From Neocallimastix lanati (nom. inval.) (lineage: Eukaryota > Neocallimastigomycota > Neocallimastigomycetes > Neocallimastigales > Neocallimastigaceae): a stretch of 64,000 bases of DNA. Shown one piece after another: positions 1 through 13,571 of the stretch. The first letter of the stretch is position 1, and each line of letters begins with the position of its first letter. The stretch lies in assembly GCA_016946835.1 (NCBI GenBank), contig JACVTC010000004.1, forward strand, positions 712,001 to 776,000. Reading direction: 5' to 3'. Position numbers and translations under genes: made by a program. The notes under the pieces are model-generated. The model worked only from the letters and a program-made list of their open reading frames with translations, searched no databases and was not told the origin of the DNA.

Positions 1-1402
1 TTAAATGTGAAAATTAAATTATAATTTTAATATTTAATGATTTTATATATATATATCTATATTTCAAATGTTTTATAAATTTTAAAATTGTAAGGATGAA
101 TAAAAATTATACTTTTATTTAATTTTTTTTTATTTTATTTCTATTATTATTTTTTTTTTTTATTTTTATTTTTATTTTTTTTTTCTATTTTGACAATATT
201 ACGTATTTTTTTTTTTTTTTTTATAATTTGTATTTAAATATACATATTATTTTTATTTTATTTTATTTTTTAAAAAATGTATGAATTGTTTTTATAAAAT
301 TAAATAAAATAAAATAAAATAAAGTAAAAAAAAAAAAAAATAAAATTAGAATATATGTTACAATTTATATATTAAATATATTATTTTAATTATTTATAGT
401 ATTAACATAATATATTCAAAATAATAATATTATTATATTATAAATCTTTCGATGCTTTTTTTTTTGTGTGTGCTTATTTAAATATATTTGTATATATTTC
501 CATAAAAAATTTAATTAAATTTTTTAATCTCTTAACTTTTAATATATATTATTATTATATTAAAATTGTTTTATTTTATTTTATTTTTATTTTTATTTTT
601 TTTTTAATTAATCATTTAAATTTTTATAATATAGGATTAAAATTTTATTGGAAAATTTTACATTCATATACATTTCTTTAGTTGTATATTTCTGAATGTA
701 TAATTATTAGTTTTATTTTTTTATTTATTTTTTTTTTTTTGTAAATATTATATTAAATTTATACAATAGATGATAAAATAGAGAAAAAATAAAAAGATTA
801 AGAAAAAAATTATTAAATTGAAAAAAAAATTAATATTTTATACTATCAATATTTATTTTAAAATATAAAAAAAAAAGAAAACAATTTTTTAAATTTTATT
901 TTTTAAATTTAGTATATATAAATAATTAAAAAATAATTTAATATTTTATATTGAAATTTTTTTAAACAATGAAAAATTTAAAATTATAAACTTTATATTA
1001 TAATAAATACTAAATAAATAATTAATAAAATCGATAGATATAAAAAATGTCAATGTTAACTTTTATTGTTTTTTTTTGTTATTTTATTTTATTTATATAT
1101 GTAAATTATTATAATTATTATTGCTATTATTATTGATAAATTCTAAATTACATCATCATACAATTTATATATATATTGTAATAATTAATTCATTCATTTA
1201 TTTATTATTTTAGTAGACTTGCTATATAATATTAGATCTACTGGGATAGCATGTTTTAAGAAGCTGTTTGTATATAAAATAATTTATAAGATGTATATAA
1301 ATGTTTAATTTATGAAAAGTATAATATAATATAATTTGAATAAATATAAAAAAAAAAGAACGTAAGAATAGCTAATTTTTGTAATGATATTGAAAATAAT
1401 TT
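1..1402. other. AT-rich non-coding stretch
   Basis: No coding exon is recognisable. The sequence is A/T homopolymer-like with many stops in every frame. The only compositional island is a short G/C-containing segment near 1212-1251, listed separately. It would lie in the 3' flank of the minus-strand gene ending at 1403. Confidence 0.6.
1212..1251. other. possible pseudoknot-like interleaved inverted repeats
   Basis: AGTAGA (1212-1217) is complementary to TCTACT (1237-1242), and TGCTAT (1220-1225) is complementary to ATAGCA (1246-1251). The order a-b-a'-b' is that of an H-type pseudoknot. It lies about 150-190 bases past the stop codon of the neighbouring minus-strand gene, so it could be a 3'-UTR structure. 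The stems are only 6 bp and chance cannot be excluded. Confidence 0.2.
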
Positions 1403-1964
1403 TTAATTATTTATGATATTTACATTTTTAGATAATTTGAGTTCCTTCTCAAGATTTTCAATATATCGATTTAAATTTTTATTTTCTTCCTTTTCATTAA
1501 ATAGTTTTCTTTGACAATCTTCATAAAGATTTTCCAATTTATCTCTTTAAATTAAAAAAAAAAAAAAAATAATAATAATTGCATATATATGTTTAATTAT
1601 TATTAATTGATATGGTAACTGTACATTTTAAAATTTTAATAATAATAATATTATTATTAATATTAATGATAAAATACGTGTTGTATTTTTTATCTTGGAA
1701 AATGGTTAAACAAAGTTTTTCTTTTTCTTCTATTTGGCTTTTAATATTTGAATTTTCTGATTTATAGAGTTTTATATCTTTCTCTTTTGTTATATATAAA
1801 TAAAATATAAATAAAAAGTAAAATAAATTCAAAAATTTATTAATATATATATATATATATATATATTTATATGTATAAAATTAATATGGATTATTATTCT
1901 AAAATAATGACATATCATTTTTATTCATATAACAAATAAATAAATAAATAAATAAATAAATAGA

Positions 1965-2007
<43 letters not shown>

Positions 2008-2036
2008 ATAGATAAATAAATAAATAAATAAATAGA

Positions 2037-2067
<31 letters not shown>

Positions 2068-2715
2068 AATATAAACTACCTAAATTAGAAATTTTTCTTT
2101 CTTGAATTTGTATTTCAAGTCTGAGTTGCTGATTTTCATTATTCGTTTTATTATATTCTTTAAGCATATTACTAATGCTATCATTTCCTATTAATAATAA
2201 TAATAACAATAATATATATATATTTTATAATTAATTTTATTGTTATAAAAAATTTATTAAAGATTGGCAAATCATATATATTTATAGTAATCATTTTCAT
2301 TTTATTACTATTTATATTTTGCTCTATGTTATCATTAAAAGCATTTTCATTAATATTTAAATTATCTTTACTATAAAAGTATAAAATAAAAATTTTAAAA
2401 AAAACAAAAAAAAACAAAAATACATAATAAAAATAAATATGGTTTAATAATATATATATATATAAATATATTATTATATTAATATATATATAAATATTGA
2501 ATTTTAATACTTTTTTAATTCTATATTGGCACCACCTAACAAATCAGAGACTCTTTTAGATGAATTTAATGATTGGTAATAACGTATATCATTTAAATTT
2601 GGGTTATTTTTTATGTAAGGATGTTTATAACTCATTATATTCTCTTTTTTATCATAATTATTATCTTTTTTTCCTTCAGGAATTCTTTGCTTATCTGATA
2701 TATTGTTACTATTTC

Positions 2716-2812
<97 letters not shown>

Positions 2813-4455
2813 GTTGTTGTTGTTGTTGTTGTTGTTACTTTGGATAATGTTGTTATTATTACAATAATTTAAGGTATTTTCATAATAATTTGATTGATTA
2901 ATTACATTATTTGGTTCATTGTTGTTTTTCCAACTCTCTTTATTATTATTATTATTTATGTTGGACTTATTGACATTACTAATACTATTATTCATGTTAT
3001 ATTTATTAGTAGATATATCTCTTAAATTTTCATTATTTTTATATTCATTATTATTCATAAATGGTTGTTCGTAATTAGATTTATTATTTAAATTTATAGA
3101 TTCTGTTTTATTTAGTGAATATATAGGACTACCATATAAATTATCTTTTTCTCTTCTTATATTACTATTAACATAATTATTATGGAGTTTTCTTTTTTCA
3201 AAATTAATATGCTGTTCCGAATTAATATTTGTCTTTTCACTTTCAATTTTATTATTTTTATTTTTATTACTGATATTTAAATTTTCTATTCCTTTTTGAA
3301 TATCATTAGAATTATATCCTTTATCTAACGTTAATCTATTACTATTTTTTTCAATAGCATTATATGTATTACTATTATATTCATTATTTTTATATTTTTT
3401 AGTTAATAAATAATTAAAGTAATCATTATCATTGATATATTTAGCTTTGCTTTCAGTGATTGGATAATTATTTGAAGGATTGATATGATTATAGGAATTA
3501 TTTTCAGTATTGTAATATATATTTTTATTATTGAACCTTTCCTGGGATAAATTATTATTATATTTTACATTTTCATTTTTCATTTTGTTATAAGATGAAG
3601 AATATTTTTTATTAATGCTTTCATTTTCTGATATTTTTAAAGGTTTATATGAACTTTCCTTTCTTTTAATTGGGTTTTTATATAATAAATTGGTATCATC
3701 TTTATTACAATTTACATTGCTATTAACGTTAATACTGCTATTAGAGTTAGTATTGCAATTATTATTATCATTATCATTATTATTACTTAAATTATTATTA
3801 TTTTGAGTAAAGAGCGTAGAATTTTCTCTTGATTCATTTGAACCAACGAAAGAGTCAGTATTATCATTATTAGGAGTATCGACATTTTCCTTATTTTTTT
3901 CAAAATTATTATTACTATCCTTTATTGTATTTATGATTTTACTATTATTATTATAATTATAGTATTTTTCCTGTCTTTGTTCAGTGGTATCATTTTTTGA
4001 ATCATTGCTATAAAAAATTTCAGAAACATTGTCAGTATAATGTTTTGTACCATAATTATTATAATTATGGTATTGATTACTATTATTATATTGCTTTCGA
4101 TTGTATTCTAAAGATAATCTATTATTAAAATTTGTATTTAATTCTTCTAATTTATTTTTTGAAGTATTAATATTGTAATATGTATTTTTAATAGGAGCAT
4201 TATCAAGGTCAAACTTTTTAAATCGATAATCCTTTTTCATATTTATATTCAATTTTTCTTTTTCACATGGAATACCAAAACCAAGTCTGACTAATAATTT
4301 GTTATTATTGAGATATTCATATATAATATGTAATAATAATAATAATAATAATAAATATTTTAACTAATGTATATATAGTATTTATTGTTAAAACTTCATT
4401 TGTATTATCAATTAATAGAGAAGTTACCTGCTGTTTGATAATATGAATATGCCAT
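1403..4455 (-). CDS. Asn-rich protein with C-terminal coiled coil, function unknown (six exons)
   Basis: Read as six exons: 4455-4428, 4290-2511, 2370-2309, 2187-2080, 1783-1678 and 1544-1403. All five junctions have GT...AG ends and compatible phases, giving 741 aa with a TAA stop. I do not recognise the family. The N-terminus (MAYSYYQTA, then VRLGFGIPCEKEK) is not low-complexity and is the best part for homology searching. The large second exon is hydrophilic, rich in Asn/Ser/Tyr/Lys, with an uninterrupted poly-Asn tract (AAT then AAC codons, about 2716-2836). The last three exons encode heptad-like Glu/Lys/Leu helix (LRLEIQIQERKISNLE, ENLEKELKL), so a coiled coil is likely. A full-length soluble scaffold is the most I would infer. 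A start further upstream or extra 3' exons cannot be excluded. Confidence 0.65.
1934..2069. repeat. (TAAA)n microsatellite inside an intron
   Basis: About 136 bp of nearly perfect AAAT/TAAA tetranucleotide repeat with a few TAGA interruptions. It lies within the intron (2079-1784) of the Asn-rich coiled-coil gene. It is not coding, although it leaves an open frame encoding a Leu/Phe/Ile/Tyr repeat. Confidence 0.9.
2716..2836 (-). repeat. coding (AAT/AAC)n repeat giving poly-Asn
   Basis: Trinucleotide repeat read on the minus strand as AAC then AAT codons, in frame inside exon 2 of the coiled-coil gene. It gives about 40 consecutive Asn. The AAC block (about seven units) sits at one end of the AAT block. 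Confidence 0.85.
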
Positions 4456-5209
4456 TATTAATTATAAAAAATCAAAAAAATGAAATTTTATTATTATTTT
4501 TTTAATTCTTTTTATAAATATATAGAATTGAATTATTAATAATAATAATAAATATATAAAAGAAAGGAAAATATATATAAAAAAAGTAAGATATAAAATA
4601 TTATGAGATATATATATCAACTTTTATATTTTGATGTATAAACATGTATAAACACTATAACAAATCTTTTTTATTTTTGTTTGTTCTATTGCTTTACATA
4701 TTATGATATAAAAATTAATAAAATATGAAAAATTTTATTTTATATTTTTTTATAAATATTTTTTTAGATTTTTGTTATTTTTTTTTTATTTTTTTAAATT
4801 AAAATTTAATTTAAATTTTTTAATTTACTAAAAATTTTAAATTATATTAAATATATAATTTAAAATTTTTATAATAATAAATAAATGAGGACATGGTAGA
4901 TCCTTATATGTTTTAATATTTGATAATTTTAATAGTACAGTTTGATTAAATGGCTTACTTAAGAAATACAATTAGACTTTTATATTATTAAATATACATA
5001 ATTATATATTAAAGGATTTCAATATTTTTTAAAAAAAAAAAATTAGTATAAATTATTTTAGTAAGCGAACTTTATGCTATTTTAATATACTTAATTTATA
5101 ATAAATAAATATTAACTACCTTGGATATATATGTAAGAATTAATAATTATATAATAATTATATATAAAAATTTATTAATTCTTTATTCAATATAAAATTA
5201 TTTCATAGT

Positions 5210-5253
<44 letters not shown>

Positions 5254-5490
5254 CTAAAATAAATAAATAAATTAAAGTTTTAGTATTAATATTAAATATC
5301 AATCTTGGTTGATATTTAAAAAGCTTTTTAATTTTTTAATTTTATTATAATTTCATATCAAAGGTAAAACTACAAACAAAAATAAATAGAAATAGCTTCA
5401 TCTATATTTAAATTTTATCTGACAAAATTTAACATTTAAAAATTTCCCCACTTTTTATGTCCATAAACATTTATCTTTTTTTATTATTAC

Positions 5491-5524
<34 letters not shown>

Positions 5525-5798
5525 TTATTTTTTTTTTTTAAAAAAAAAATAATAATTACCAAAGACTTTAGATTTACAAACCAAAAGTAATTATTTTTGG
5601 TATAATTATATATATATATTTATTCATTTATTTATTTGTATATTTATTTTATATGTTTGCTTACTAATACGACGAAATATTACTTGATATTAATAATTAT
5701 AATAATTATAATAATGCTTAAATTTAAAATGAAAGAAGTAATAGTTAATAATAATAAATTGATTTATTAATATTACCCAAATAAATGAATTCTTGTAT

Positions 5799-5829
<31 letters not shown>

Positions 5830-6315
5830 TTTTTTATTCATTATTTCATTTTTTATTGATTTCATAGAATTATTTATTTATTTATTAAATCTTTATTTAG
5901 TATATATTTATATGATTTTTTTTAAAAAAAATAATAAATAAAAAAGATATAGTATTATATTAAATTCTTTATAAATAAAAAAGTTTATTTTCCTTTGTAT
6001 TTTTATTTTTATATTAGTTTATTATATTAGTTTATTATTATTATTTTTTTTGATTATCTTTAAATATTATATATATATTATTTGATCATTCTTTTTAATA
6101 TATAAGAAAATATAGTATATTTCATATATTACAATATTCTATATACTTATATATTATATAATACTACTTGTTTTATTTTTATCTAATTCTTATATATAAT
6201 ATATTATAAATCATTCTACAATTTTAATTAATTTTTTTTTGTTGTTGTTGTTGCTGTTGTTATTGTTGTTAATGTTGTTAATAAAAATATTAAGTAAAAA
6301 AAAATAGTACATTAT
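4456..6315. other. intergenic, no gene seen
   Basis: Between the two minus-strand genes. It contains an A tract at about 5213-5243, (ATT)n near 5485-5525 and (TTTA)n near 5800-5830. A few G/C-containing scraps (for example around 4887-4970) encode nothing recognisable. Confidence 0.55.
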
Positions 6316-7119
6316 CTATTGAATAATACAACCACCGGCATTAGATTCAGCTCCAGAAGCTCTATCTAATTTTTCTATTTCACCAATTAAAGCATCAAAA
6401 GCCTTAGAAATATTAGTGTTTGAAAAAGCACTACTTTCAATATAACTACAATCCCATTTTTGACCTAATTCAGCTAATTCTTCTTTGCTCACTTGACGTT
6501 GAGCTTCCAAATCACACTTATTACCAATTAAAACAATTGGAACCCAATCTGTACCAGTATAATTTAAAATTTTATCACGAATAGTTTCACATAAATTAAA
6601 TGAATCACGAGAAGTAATAGAATAAACAATTGCATAACCATGAGTACCTATGGAGTGTTTATTATTAAGAATAGAAAATTCATCTTGTCCTGCTGTATCA
6701 TTAATTTCTAAAGCATATTCTTGATTTTTATGCTTGACTACCTTAGTGTAAGAAGATTCAATAGTTGGATAGTAGTTATCAACAAATTTATCTTCAACAA
6801 ATCTGATAGTTAAGGAGGACTTTTTATTTTAAAATTATATTTCAAAATGATTTATATATAATAAAATTAATATTTATTTTTTAGAGTATATTTACATTAT
6901 CAATATTAAATAATAATATATTTTATTATTTATTTATTTATTTATTAATTTATTAATTTTTATTTTTTTATTAATAAAATAAAGTAATAATAATATTTAT
7001 TAGTAAGTTTCAATAATTATAATTTAAATATTCATTAATATTGATATTTAAATAAATACTTTTCCAACAGCTGGAGCTCCTAAAACAACAATCTTACGTG
7101 GTTTTGGTGGTGCTGGCAT
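6316..7119 (-). CDS. rhb1: Rheb small GTPase (TOR activator)
   Basis: Two exons, 7119-7060 and 6819-6316, spliced after the Lys codon of the P-loop, give 187 aa (human Rheb is 184). Visible motifs are the P-loop GAPAVGKSS (from residue 14), switch I with YYPTIE, G3 DTAGQ, G4 NKCD, G5 ESSA, and a C-terminal CaaX box CIIQ for prenylation. The stretch ILNNKHSIGTHGYAIVYSITS and TGTDWVPIVLIGNKCDL closely resembles fission-yeast Rhb1 as I remember it, so Rheb rather than Ras or Rap is a firm call. Known role of the family: GTP-bound, farnesylated Rheb activates TORC1 on endomembranes. Oddity: the position equivalent to Ras Gly12, Arg in typical Rheb, is Pro here and is followed by Ala. The 240-base intron is extremely AT-rich. 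Confidence 0.93.
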
Positions 7120-8082
7120 TTTCTATTACATTTAAAAACATATAATTTTTATATTAACGATTTGTATATTATAATATATTTACAATAAAAATAATTTGCT
7201 TTTTTTTTAAAAAAAAAAAAAAAAATAAAAATAAATTGGATATACATTTTAATTATAAATTTTGATTTCAGCTTATTATTCCTAACAATATATAAATTGC
7301 TTTGTTGATTAATTATTACGTCTATTTTTAACATTTTTGATAATAATAAAACCATAAAATATGTACATAGTTTTTATGTACATAATTCAATATATTTATA
7401 ATATAAATATTTAGACTATTTAATTATCTTTTTTGATAAAATTGCTATACTAAAAAATTAATTGATAATACTGACTAAATATTATGTTATTATTATTAAT
7501 ATATATTTATTTGGTTTGGAATTCAATAAATTCATTTATAATACAAATTTAAACCATTTCCTTTATTTCTTTTCTATAATAAACTAAAGCATTTGAGCTA
7601 TTTTATTTATTTATTTATTTATTTATTCATTTATAAATTTTTATTTTTTAAGAACAATACAAAACATCTTTGTTTTTATTATATATATTAAATTTTATTT
7701 TTATGTTTTGAAAAATTGTTTTACCTTTATATTACTTTATCGCTATAAAATTAATAGAATAGTTTTTGTTTTGTTTTAGTAAATTTGTAATAAAGAGAAG
7801 AGTAAACTCAAATACACAATTTATTTAACTTTCACAAAATATATATATAAAAGAGAAATAAGAGATAATATATGAAGTGATAATTATGGGTATGATATTA
7901 TTTTGTTTATATATTTTTTTCCTATATTAAAAATATACAAATTTATTAAAATTTAATAGAATTTATAATTTTTTTTTTTTAATAAAAAAATTTAAATAAA
8001 GAAATAAATTAAAGTTTTTTATTTCTTATAAACTAATAAATTTTTGAATATAGAACTTTATTATAAAAGTTTTTTTTTCCTT

Positions 8083-8113
<31 letters not shown>

Positions 8114-9049
8114 ATAGAAAAAATTATTAAAAAAAAAGAAAAGAATAAACAGTAAAGAAAAAAAAAAGAAAAAAAATTGCTAAAAACTATATTATTGATC
8201 TTATATAATTATTATTATTTTTTTTTTTTTTGTTTTAAAAGATTAATTCATTATATATTGAAATAAATAATATTACAATTACAATTACATTATTAATTAT
8301 ATTATATATATTTATAATTTAAATCAATATATAATAATATATAAAATTCATTTAAATCAAATTATATTGATTTATATTATTAATATTAAAATTTTTTATT
8401 AATAATTTTATATCTATATATTCATCATTTATATTAATTAATATCATATTCATATTTAATATCCATTTTAAGAGTAATACTAATTAAGGATTAATAGTAT
8501 TTAAACGTTGTTAGCAATAGACATATGAATATTACATATATACAAATTAGGTCTTTCTTTATTAATAGTGAAATTTGAAATTTTTTTTTTTTTTAGGTAA
8601 AGTATTAAAATGTCACTTGAACCTTTATGGTGAATTTGCTATATATTTTATTTAAACTTTATATGATAAAATTTAAATTATAGTTAAAAAATTATTAAAT
8701 TGTTTCATGATTAAAATTATAAAAAGTTTTAACAATTTTTTTATATGAATCTTTGATTAAAAGAAAGAATTATATGAATAATTATATTTTTTTTGTTATT
8801 ATAATTATATAATAATTATTATTAACTATTATTATTAACTATTTATTGATTATTAATATTAAAAATTATAATATTGAGAAATTGAGAAATTATAATAATA
8901 ATATTAATATTTATTTAATAATTTATATATTTATTACGACAATCATGGTGACAGTGACGTGACAATTTTTTTCATAATAAACATGAAACCAGAAGTTTCA
9001 TTGGTATTTTTAACTCTATTACTGTAAATATTATAAATAAAAATATTAT

Positions 9050-9082
<33 letters not shown>

Positions 9083-10248
9083 ATGGAAACAAATAATATC
9101 AAAGCAAATATAAAAATAATATATTTACATATTTACATTTTAATTATTCATTAATATAAATAAAATGAATATATGGTATTCGTATTTTTGTTTATAACTT
9201 ATTAAAAAAAATACAGAAATTTTTAATTATTTTACATGTTCTTATAACTAATGCATTTTTCATAATCTTTCAAATTCACTTAATATATATATCTATGTAG
9301 ATAGAAAGATATAGTAATTATTAAGAATATTTAAAAAAAAAAAAGCAATATGACTTTTATATGCCTTTACATAATTATTTTATGTTTTTAGAGTCATTTT
9401 CTGCTAAAAATTTTAATAATCTTAACATAAATCTCTGGTTAAATTTTATTATTTATTTCACCATTAAATTATTATTTCTTATTTTTTTTATGCAGAAAAT
9501 TTTAATTTAATTTTTTTTTTAAATCTTTTTTATTATTTATTTATTTATTTATTTTTATTTTTTTTAAATAATTAAATAAATAAATAAAAAAAATTATTTA
9601 ACCATTTATATTAATATATTTATCAGTATATTATATACAACCGATAATAAATTAAACCTATTAATTATTTATTATAATATATATTCATCTTTTTATTTTT
9701 ATTTTTACTTTTATTTTTTTTTTTAATTTTTATTTACACAAAAAAGTTTATTTTACTCAGATTTTACTTTTAAATCTTTACGTTGTTATATATTACTTAA
9801 TATATAATTATATAAATTAAATATACTATATGATATTAATTTTCTTAATTTTAAAAATTAAATTAATATATAAATTAAAATTTATTTATACTTAAAATAT
9901 ATTATAATATATTATGTGAATATAAATATATAATTGATAATAATCTAACCAATGATATTGTTAATCGATTTTTTAAAAAGTAAAATTTTTATTTTCTTAA
10001 AAATAATTATTTAATGGAAAAATAATAGATTACATAATATATTATGATACATATAACTGTATTGCAAAATCTATTAATATAATTATTTCGTTATTCTCTA
10101 TATGAATTATTATTATTTTTTTCTTTTAATTAGAATTCATCACTAGTAATATTTATATTTTAAAAATACTTGTATCTAAACATTATCTTTTGATGAAAAA
10201 AATATACCTAGACTTTTAGTTTGTTTTAATAAAAAATAATAAAAAAAT

Positions 10249-10285
<37 letters not shown>

Positions 10286-13200
10286 ACATCAGAACGAAAA
10301 TTTAATTTTAAAAAAAAATAATAATTAAATAAAAAGGATATGGAGTAATAATGAAATATCCTTAGGATTTAAAAATAGCAAATGGTTATTAATATTTAAA
10401 TTATGAATTTAAACTAAATCATTATCGATCATAATTCATATAAATTAATATATTAGTAATAAATTATTAATATATTATATAATTTAAGGATAATACTTAA
10501 TACTATTCAATTGTAAAGAATTTTAACATTTATTATTATTTTATTTATCCCTTTTTCTAATCCGTAATAAATTAAACTCAGTAATATTAAATATCCTTTT
10601 TTATTATTATTACACTATTATACTACTATTATTCATTATTATTACAACTATAATTATTATTATTTATTATTTATTATTTATTATTATTATTACTACTATT
10701 ATATTAGTCATTATTATTATTTATTCGTAATTAGTTATTTATTCATTATTTATATTTTATATTATTAATTAATTATTAATTATTATTTATTGTTGAAAAA
10801 ATTTTTTTTGAAAAAGACATATGAAACTTTATAAAATTTAGCTTATTTATGACATACAAGAAACGAACTTTTTAGATATAGACACAGTTCGTTCCTTAAA
10901 GAAGTAGATTGGTGCTCCAAATTGGAATACATATTGAACTTTTATTTAATAAAGTCCAAAAATAACATTTATTAAGAACTGACTGGTCTATCTATTAAGG
11001 TTATTCATGATTTTATAAACTCTAACTGTTTGAATGATTATTGTTAAATGAAAAAAAAAATTAACTAAACTAATTTAATAAAGTTATTATAAATGGATTA
11101 TTTATAATCCTCTTATCAATATTATTATTATTATTAATTCCTCTAAAATTAGGAACATTATAATTTTTATAAATTAGATTTAACAATTAAAGAAACTATC
11201 ATTTGATATTTCCACTAAATTTAATAATGTTTAATAATGGTTTTGGTAAAATGATTTATAAATAATTAATTTATTGGTCTTCGGTTTTTTAGTTGATCTT
11301 TTTCTAAGACTTTTATTTCTAGATTAACAGCCAATTTTTATTGAATTATTAATTATAAAGTTTACATATAAATACTCTTGAATTTCTATGTTTTTAGAAA
11401 AATTCAAGATTAATTATTTTTAATTAAATAATGAAAAATTAATTATAAGCTCTATTTTTTTAATTAAATTCAAAAATAAATTGAAAATAATCAATGTAAA
11501 GTGTTTCTTTAAATTTATTTAAATTTCATTTTAAAATTTTATTTTAAATTCTATTTCACAATTGTTAATTTTATATTTGTTTTCCTTATTATAAGTAAAT
11601 AACTTTATAGCTATATTTAAGTGGGTTAGAAATTTTTATTTGAATTATTTTTGTTTAAATTTAGTAATGCAAAAATTTTAAGCTATATATTTAATATTTT
11701 AATAATTATATAAATATGTTTAAATATCAAATCAATATTTTATTATAATGAATTTATTATTATTCATTTTCTTATTTAGAAAAAAATAAAATTCAAGAAT
11801 ATTATAAAGGTCGAAGAAAATAGTATCATTCAATATAATTTAATTAAACTGAACTATTAAAAACATAATCATTTTATTAACATATATTAAAACATAATAT
11901 CTAATTTCAATTCTTATATTTATATAATAATAATTATAATAATAATAATAAATAATAATAATAATACTTATAATAAATAAATAATAATTAATAATAAATA
12001 TAAAATATAAAATAATTCATAAATAACTAATAATGAATAATAATGAATAATAATAATAAATAATGAATATATTGAATAAAATAATAATAATAAAAATTAT
12101 AATACTAATATTAATACTAACAATAATAAAATAATAATATTAATACTACTAATAATAATATTAAATATTACTAATAAAATAATATTAACAATAATAAGAG
12201 TATTAATTATTTTGTGGATAAAATAATCAACTTATAAATGGATTATTTTATTAATAATATAATTAATTGTAATATTTATAAATTATAAACATCATAGTAA
12301 TATATTAATACTTATAGTTCATATCGAGGGATAAATATTTTTAAAATAATTTTTAATGTAACAGTATTTTAGTTTAAATAAAATTTTTTTTTAACGAAAT
12401 ATACAATGAATGATTGATAAAAAAGTAGATATAATTAATAACTTTTTAATTCAATCATTGAATTAATTATTTATAAAATCTTTTTTTATTTTTTTTTATT
12501 TTTTCTTTTATTTTTTCTTTTTTTTTTTATTATTTTTATTTAATTAAATTAAAAAATTTATCATTCTTTAAGTTTTAACTTTTTATTTTATTTAATTTTT
12601 TTTTAATTAGTTTTTAGTTTTCATCAATGAAGTTAATCTCTAAAAAACTTTAAATAATATTAAAGCTTTTTTTTTTTTTTTTTTTTTTTTTTTGAAATTG
12701 AAATAAATTTAAAATTATTATAAATAAAAACCTTTTAATTATATTAAACATAACTATGTTTAACTTTGTTAATTACTACGTTATTATTATAATCCTGATA
12801 AATTAACAATTATATAGTAATTAGCAAAGTGTAACTTCAATATTATCATAAAAATTGAATAATAGTCATAATAAATAATAAATTATTAATAGTTAGAATA
12901 TACTATATACTTCATATTAAATGATTAATATTATTAAGATAAAATAAATAATAATGATTATAATATGATTTTAATAAAGAATTATAAAAAAAATATATAA
13001 ATATCTTTTTATTATTTTTTACTTTGGTAAATATTTAAAATATTAATTAACATATTATTATAATATAGGAGTAGAATATATTTCTATTTTACAGAGTTAC
13101 CAATCAGTTATGGTAAAGTCATAAATGAAAGAAATGAAAAATTTTAAACTGAAATGTAAAATACATTGATTTTAATTAAATTTGTATTATTGAATATTAA

Positions 13201-13571
13201 TGTAATATAATCTATTATATAATACTTTATATTTTTTTTTAATTAAAGATTAAAATGAAAATCAAAAAACATGTAATTATTATTATTATTGTTATTATTA
13301 CTATAATTATTATTTATTATTTAAATTATTTAATATAAAAGTAAAGTGTGAATATAAATAATTTAATCTAATTACAATAAAAACTATTACATTTTTTTTT
13401 TAATTTATTAATATATGATTAATAAATTAGGTTTATTATATGAAAAAAAAAATAAATATAAAATACAAAGAAATTACTTTTGAAAAACAATATCTTTATT
13501 TTTTATTTTTAAATTCATTATTTTTATAAAAGTTTTTAAAATTTTATAACAGGAAAAAAAATATTACGAAA
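7120..13571. other. 6.4-kb gene-poor intergenic region
   Basis: Almost pure A/T with homopolymers, ATT/TAA microsatellites and an (AAAAT)-type run near 10230-10285. I see no convincing conserved coding exon. Two places have slightly higher complexity: about 7886-8655 (a possible tiny spliced frame, see findings) and about 10840-11030 (a phrase resembling a LINE endonuclease motif, rejected). Poly(A) at about 9053-9080 and poly(T) at about 12667-12693. Confidence 0.5.

Noticed and set aside
8935-8975. G/C-containing patch ATGGTGACAGTGACGTGACA as a possible snoRNA or tRNA
   Set aside because: No cloverleaf, no C/D or H/ACA box arrangement visible. Not enough evidence.
10840-11030. Phrase DIQETNFLDIDTVRSL on the plus strand resembling a LINE endonuclease motif
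   Set aside because: Too short, followed by stops, and no other endonuclease or RT motif nearby. Could be chance.
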